From positions 1-6,084 of the forward strand of contig JAFALX010000300.1 of assembly GCA_019234035.1 (NCBI GenBank): a stretch of 6,084 nt of DNA, given 5' to 3'. This document shows, piece by piece, positions 3,208 to 6,084 of this stretch (positions are counted from its first letter, which is position 1; each line of letters opens with the position of its first letter). This DNA is from Candidatus Dormiibacterota bacterium (GTDB lineage: Bacteria > Chloroflexota > Dormibacteria > Aeolococcales > Aeolococcaceae). The translations under genes and the position numbers were made by a program. The notes below the pieces were generated by a model that ran no database searches, was not told where the DNA came from, and saw only the letters and a list, made by a program, of their open reading frames with translations.

Positions 3208-6084
3208 CGGCGGTTCCCGCGCTTTCTGCCCGAGACACCCGGACGGCGGCGGGTGGTCTCGTCGGATGCACCCCGGGCCGCGTCGCCCTCAGCCGCTGTG
3301 CCGCGGCGCCGGCCGGAGACGCCGGGGCGGCGGCGGGGCTGCTGGGCCGGCGACGCTGCGGCATCCGCGGCCGGCGCCGCGGGCGGCTCCGCCGTGACGT
3401 CCGGGCTCGCCGTTTCGGCGGGCTCGGGACCTTTCGCCGCCGGCCGCCTCGCCCGCCGGGCGGCGGGCGCCGCCACCGATGCCTCGACGGGCGAGGCGGG
3501 CACGATCGCGGCCGGCACGACCGCTTCGGCTCCGAGCGCCGCCTGGGGCAGCGGAGACGTCCGCTCCAGCGCCACGGCCAGGGGCAGCATCACGAGGAAC
3601 ACGGCGCCGACCGCGAGGCCGAGGTCGATCACCACGTCGAGGCCGAACGCCGCGACCAGCGGGAAGGCGTTGGGGAAGAGGCCGCTGATCGCGAGCACCG
3701 CAAAGCCGGCGCCGAGCGTGGCGGCGGAGATGGCGATCGGACGGCCCACCCCGGCGATCGCGACGCCGGCGGACTCGTCCGGGTCGAGGCCCTGGCGCCG
3801 AGCCTCGTAGAAGCGGCTGAGCAGCATGACGCCGAACTCGGTGCCGAGCGCGATGACCAGGCCGCCGAGCACGACGGTGAGCGGGTTCAGCGAGCCCAGC
3901 GTGGCGCCGGCAGCGCCGGGGAGGCGTCCGAGCAGCAGGAGGACCAGCGGAGCCCACCCGGCAGCCAGCACCGCCGGCACGAGCGGCAGCAGGGCACGGC
4001 GTGGCTCACGGAAGATCGCCCACAGCGCCAGGGCGACGGCCGCCAACGGCACGAGGTTCAGGAGGTACGCGCGGTTGACCAGGTTGTCGTACGCGGTCGT
4101 TGCGAGCACCGCGAGGCCCGCGGGGCGGGCCACCATGCCGTTGGGCGGGGTCGCCACCTCCTTGGCGATGTCATCGACGAGCTGAGCCTCCTCGGTGACG
4201 GACGACGCGCGAACCCCGAGCGCGATGCGCGCCACGGTGGGGTCGATCGACGTCGTGTCGCTCGTGATGAAGCGCTGCTGGAACTGGTCCACCGGCGGGC
4301 AGCCCTGCGTGTCCGGTCCGATCGGGCCGACCAGCACGCGCGAGAGCAGCGGGAACAGCCGCAGCTCACAGAGGAACCTCGTTTGCTGTTTCGGCGCCGG
4401 CTGCGAGCCACCGGATGAGGGGGCGGGGGTCGCGGTCGCCGAGGGGCTGCCGCTCGCCGAGGGGCTGCCGGACGCGCTGGGCGTCGGCGTCGGTGTCGTG
4501 GCCGCGAGCCGGGCCGAGGCGCGGCGCGAGAAGGCCGCGGGCGAGGGACTCGGACTTGGGGTGGGCGTTGGCGTGGCGCTCGGCGACGGCGCCGCTGAAG
4601 GGCCAGGCGATGGAGGCGCCGATGCGGCGGGAGACTGGGAGGCCTGGACGCACTGCTGTGCGGACGTCGCGGCCGTCCCGCTCGCGCTGGCGATGAAGAA
4701 GTCGGCAACCGACGTCGCCGTGGCCACCGTGCTCTGGTGCGCCGTGCGCAGCTCGGCCGCCACCTGGCACTGCCATTGCACGTTCTGTGGCGTCCCCGCC
4801 TGGCTGTACGGCCCCGCGACCTGGCCCTGCACGTAGACGTCGACCTCGTTGGTGTAGCCCGTCTGCGCCTGCACGGTCTGGATGTTCACCAGCTCCGGCA
4901 GCGACGGCGAGACGAGCTGCTGCACGTCGGTCTGCACCGGGACGAAGTGCAGCGCGATCCAGCCGCCGAGTGCGAACACCCCGGCGAGCGCGGTCACGCC
5001 GCGCCAGTTGTCCGCAATGGCGATCGTGCGTGCGGGTGTGACGACCGCCGGTTCACCGCCTGAGGCCGGGGCGGCGCCGCGGCGGCTGGACCACACCGCA
5101 AGCGGCAGCGCGATGAACAGCCCCGCGAGCCACGCGAAGATCACACCCGCGACCAGCACGAGCGCGAACTCCGCAACGAGCGGGACGGCAACGAGCGGTC
5201 CGCCGTCGATGCCGCTGACGAGGGCCAGCGCAAGCAACCCCGCGATGGTGGCGACGCCGGCGACCATCGTCGCCCGCCCCGCGCTCTGCAGCACCGTGCG
5301 AAGCGCCGACTCGGTGTCGTCGGTCCGCGCGCGCTCCTGATCGAAGCGCGCCACGAACTGCACCGAGTAGTCGACGGCGAGTCCCACGAGAACGGGCACG
5401 CCGGCGAGAACGGCCGGTGTGATCGGCGTGCCGGTCAGCAGTGAGACCCCCACGGTCAGCACCGTGGCAGCCACGGCGGCGAGCAGCGGCCACGCGCGGC
5501 CGCGCACGCGGAACAGCGCGATCAGGATGACGAGCATGACCACCAGCGCGACCGGGAACAGGATCGCGAGCAGCTGCGTCATGGAGCGCACGAGGCCCTG
5601 TGCGAGCAACGGCGCGCCCGCCGAGGTGAAGGGCAGGCGTGCGTCATGAAAGGCCGAGTTGCACGCGGCATCCTGCTGGGCGGTGGCGCCCCCGCACTCG
5701 GTCGGCTGCAGCGGGCCGAGCCTCTGCAGCGCCTGCAGCGAGCTCGAGCCCAGCGAGCGCGTGTACGCATCGCTTGCGATGCCGTGCGCGAGCTCGCCGT
5801 TCACCTTGTCGAGGAGCGTGCTGACGTTGCACGGGTTGTTACAGCCTTTGGCACCAACCGTCTGGCCGTCGACATACTCCGGCTTCACCCGGATGGCGAG
5901 TATCTGCAGCGAGTCGCTGCCCGACGAGGGCTGCGGCAGCACCGCTGCCCAGGAACCCTTCGGAGAACAGAACGCCCCGCTGCCGACCTTGGGGCAGTTG
6001 GGCAGGTCGAGCAGCGAACGCTCGAAGAACACCTGGCAGCTCGGCGTGATCTTCAGCAGCGCCGCGATCTGGTCGTCGCAGTCG
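3192..6084 (-). CDS. RND-superfamily MMPL/HAE3-type exporter (5' end outside the window)
   Basis: An inner-membrane transporter, probably proton-driven; its substrate is unknown (lipids, hopanoids or hydrophobic compounds for relatives). The frame is open to the window edge, so 963 residues are visible and the true start and first helix are missing. Numbering from the GTG codon at 6032: a Cys-rich extracellular domain (1-148), helices near 150-174, 181-200, 206-228, 254-274 and 282-312, a short cytoplasmic loop, a helix at 345-364, a second extracellular domain (365-655), then helices near 656-674, 680-702, 713-736, 765-784 and 790-820. This is the duplicated RND plan. GLAVDYSVQF (217-226) and IALGTEFGVMLLSRFYE (727-743) are the paired proton-relay helices, with Asp221 in the first half and Glu732 in the second, as in HAE3/HpnN-like members. 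Unusual parts are a PST-rich insert (about 466-549) and a basic tail of about 125 residues with two copies of an Arg motif. It converges on the Yip1-like gene. Confidence 0.93.
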   Translation of the reverse strand, partial: DCDDQIAALLKITPSCQVFFERSLLDLPNCPKVGSGAFCSPKGSWAAVLPQPSSGSDSLQILAIRVKPEYVDGQTVGAKGCNNPCNVSTLLDKVNGELAHGIASDAYTRSLGSSSLQALQRLGPLQPTECGGATAQQDAACNSAFHDARLPFTSAGAPLLAQGLVRSMTQLLAILFPVALVVMLVILIALFRVRGRAWPLLAAVAATVLTVGVSLLTGTPITPAVLAGVPVLVGLAVDYSVQFVARFDQERARTDDTESALRTVLQSAGRATMVAGVATIAGLLALALVSGIDGGPLVAVPLVAEFALVLVAGVIFAWLAGLFIALPLAVWSSRRGAAPASGGEPAVVTPARTIAIADNWRGVTALAGVFALGGWIALHFVPVQTDVQQLVSPSLPELVNIQTVQAQTGYTNEVDVYVQGQVAGPYSQAGTPQNVQWQCQVAAELRTAHQSTVATATSVADFFIASASGTAATSAQQCVQASQSPAASAPPSPGPSAAPSPSATPTPTPSPSPSPAAFSRRASARLAATTPTPTPSASGSPSASGSPSATATPAPSSGGSQPAPKQQTRFLCELRLFPLLSRVLVGPIGPDTQGCPPVDQFQQRFITSDTTSIDPTVARIALGVRASSVTEEAQLVDDIAKEVATPPNGMVARPAGLAVLATTAYDNLVNRAYLLNLVPLAAVALALWAIFREPRRALLPLVPAVLAAGWAPLVLLLLGRLPGAAGATLGSLNPLTVVLGGLVIALGTEFGVMLLSRFYEARRQGLDPDESAGVAIAGVGRPIAISAATLGAGFAVLAISGLFPNAFPLVAAFGLDVVIDLGLAVGAVFLVMLPLAVALERTSPLPQAALGAEAVVPAAIVPASPVEASVAAPAARRARRPAAKGPEPAETASPDVTAEPPAAPAADAAASPAQQPRRRPGVSGRRRGTAAEGDAARGASDETTRRRPGVSGRKRGNRRPEGS
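3216..3251 (-). repeat. C-terminal Arg-rich motif, copy 2
   Basis: Encodes RRRPGVSGRKRG (residues 928-939 of the exporter, numbered from 6032), seven residues before its end. It differs from copy 1 by one conservative change (Arg to Lys), while at least six of the twelve codons differ synonymously. Confidence 0.85.
3300..3335 (-). repeat. C-terminal Arg-rich motif, copy 1
   Basis: Encodes RRRPGVSGRRRG (residues 900-911 of the exporter) in the predicted cytoplasmic tail. Sixteen residues rich in Ala, Gly and acidic residues separate it from copy 2. Confidence 0.85.
4397..4640 (-). repeat. Low-complexity Pro/Ser/Thr/Ala coding stretch
   Basis: Encodes about residues 465-546 of the exporter: runs of PSP, PTP and SGSPSA units, interrupted by a short basic patch (FSRRASARLA, 501-510). 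It is probably a flexible extracellular linker, and PST-rich linkers of this type in actinobacteria are often O-mannosylated. The skewed composition also opens long false frames on both strands here. Confidence 0.85.
4436..4471 (-). repeat. 18-bp tandem repeat, two copies
   Basis: The plus strand carries TCGCCGAGGGGCTGCCG twice with an 18-bp period (4436-4453 and 4454-4471), differing only in the last base of the unit. It encodes consecutive SGSPSA units in the PST-rich linker. The near identity points to recent slippage or duplication, so the linker length probably varies between strains. Confidence 0.85.

Noticed and set aside
2387..3364. A 325-codon open frame on the minus strand opposite the Yip1-like gene
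   Set aside because: Its product is low-complexity and rich in Arg, Ala, Gly, Glu and His, without domains. It crosses three real genes and is the antisense shadow of GC-rich codons. The plus-strand frame gives coherent membrane helices.
4058..4836. Several long frames on both strands across the PST-rich region
   Set aside because: They arise from the repetitive composition of the linker DNA. Only the exporter frame continues into recognisable helices on both sides.
6030..6032. GTG at 6032 as the start of the exporter
   Set aside because: The frame is open to the window edge with plausible extracellular-domain sequence, and the first membrane helix of the RND plan is missing, so the real start lies outside.

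Overview
This is a GC-rich window with actinobacterial character: GC-biased codons, GTG starts, TAnnnT-type -10 boxes a few bases before start codons, a DtxR/IdeR-like palindrome, a PST-rich extracellular linker and an Ala/Pro/Arg-rich tail. A deep-branching actinobacterium such as the Thermoleophilia would fit, but I cannot fix the taxon from sequence alone. I see no mobile element, CRISPR array, tRNA or rRNA.

There are five genes. On the minus strand, reading from high to low coordinates, are an RND/MMPL-type exporter that enters from beyond position 6084 and ends at 3192, a small lipoprotein (2537 to 1965), quinolinate synthase nadA (about 1851 to 871) and the first 269 codons of glycerol kinase glpK (807 to 1, running off the window). 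The only plus-strand gene, at 2624-3184, encodes a five-helix membrane protein of Yip1-like type. It diverges from the lipoprotein gene across 86 bp and converges on the exporter with 7 bp between stop codons.

The genes do not form one pathway. NadA makes quinolinate for de novo NAD synthesis, and no nadB or nadC is in view. GlpK feeds glycerol into central and lipid metabolism. The lipoprotein, the Yip1-like protein and the exporter are all envelope proteins. Each of the four gene starts in view has its own candidate promoter, so the minus-strand genes need not be one operon.

The most interesting signals are regulatory. A 19-bp palindrome over the expected nadA transcription start resembles the DtxR/IdeR iron box, which would link iron to an Fe-S enzyme. 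The divergent lipoprotein and Yip1-like genes have mirror-image promoters with identical geometry (ACCGGAC, 17 bp, -10 hexamer, 6 bp, start codon). The exporter has a PST-rich insert in an extracellular domain and a basic tail with a repeated RRRPGVSGR(R/K)RG motif. I do not see a clearly new multi-gene system.
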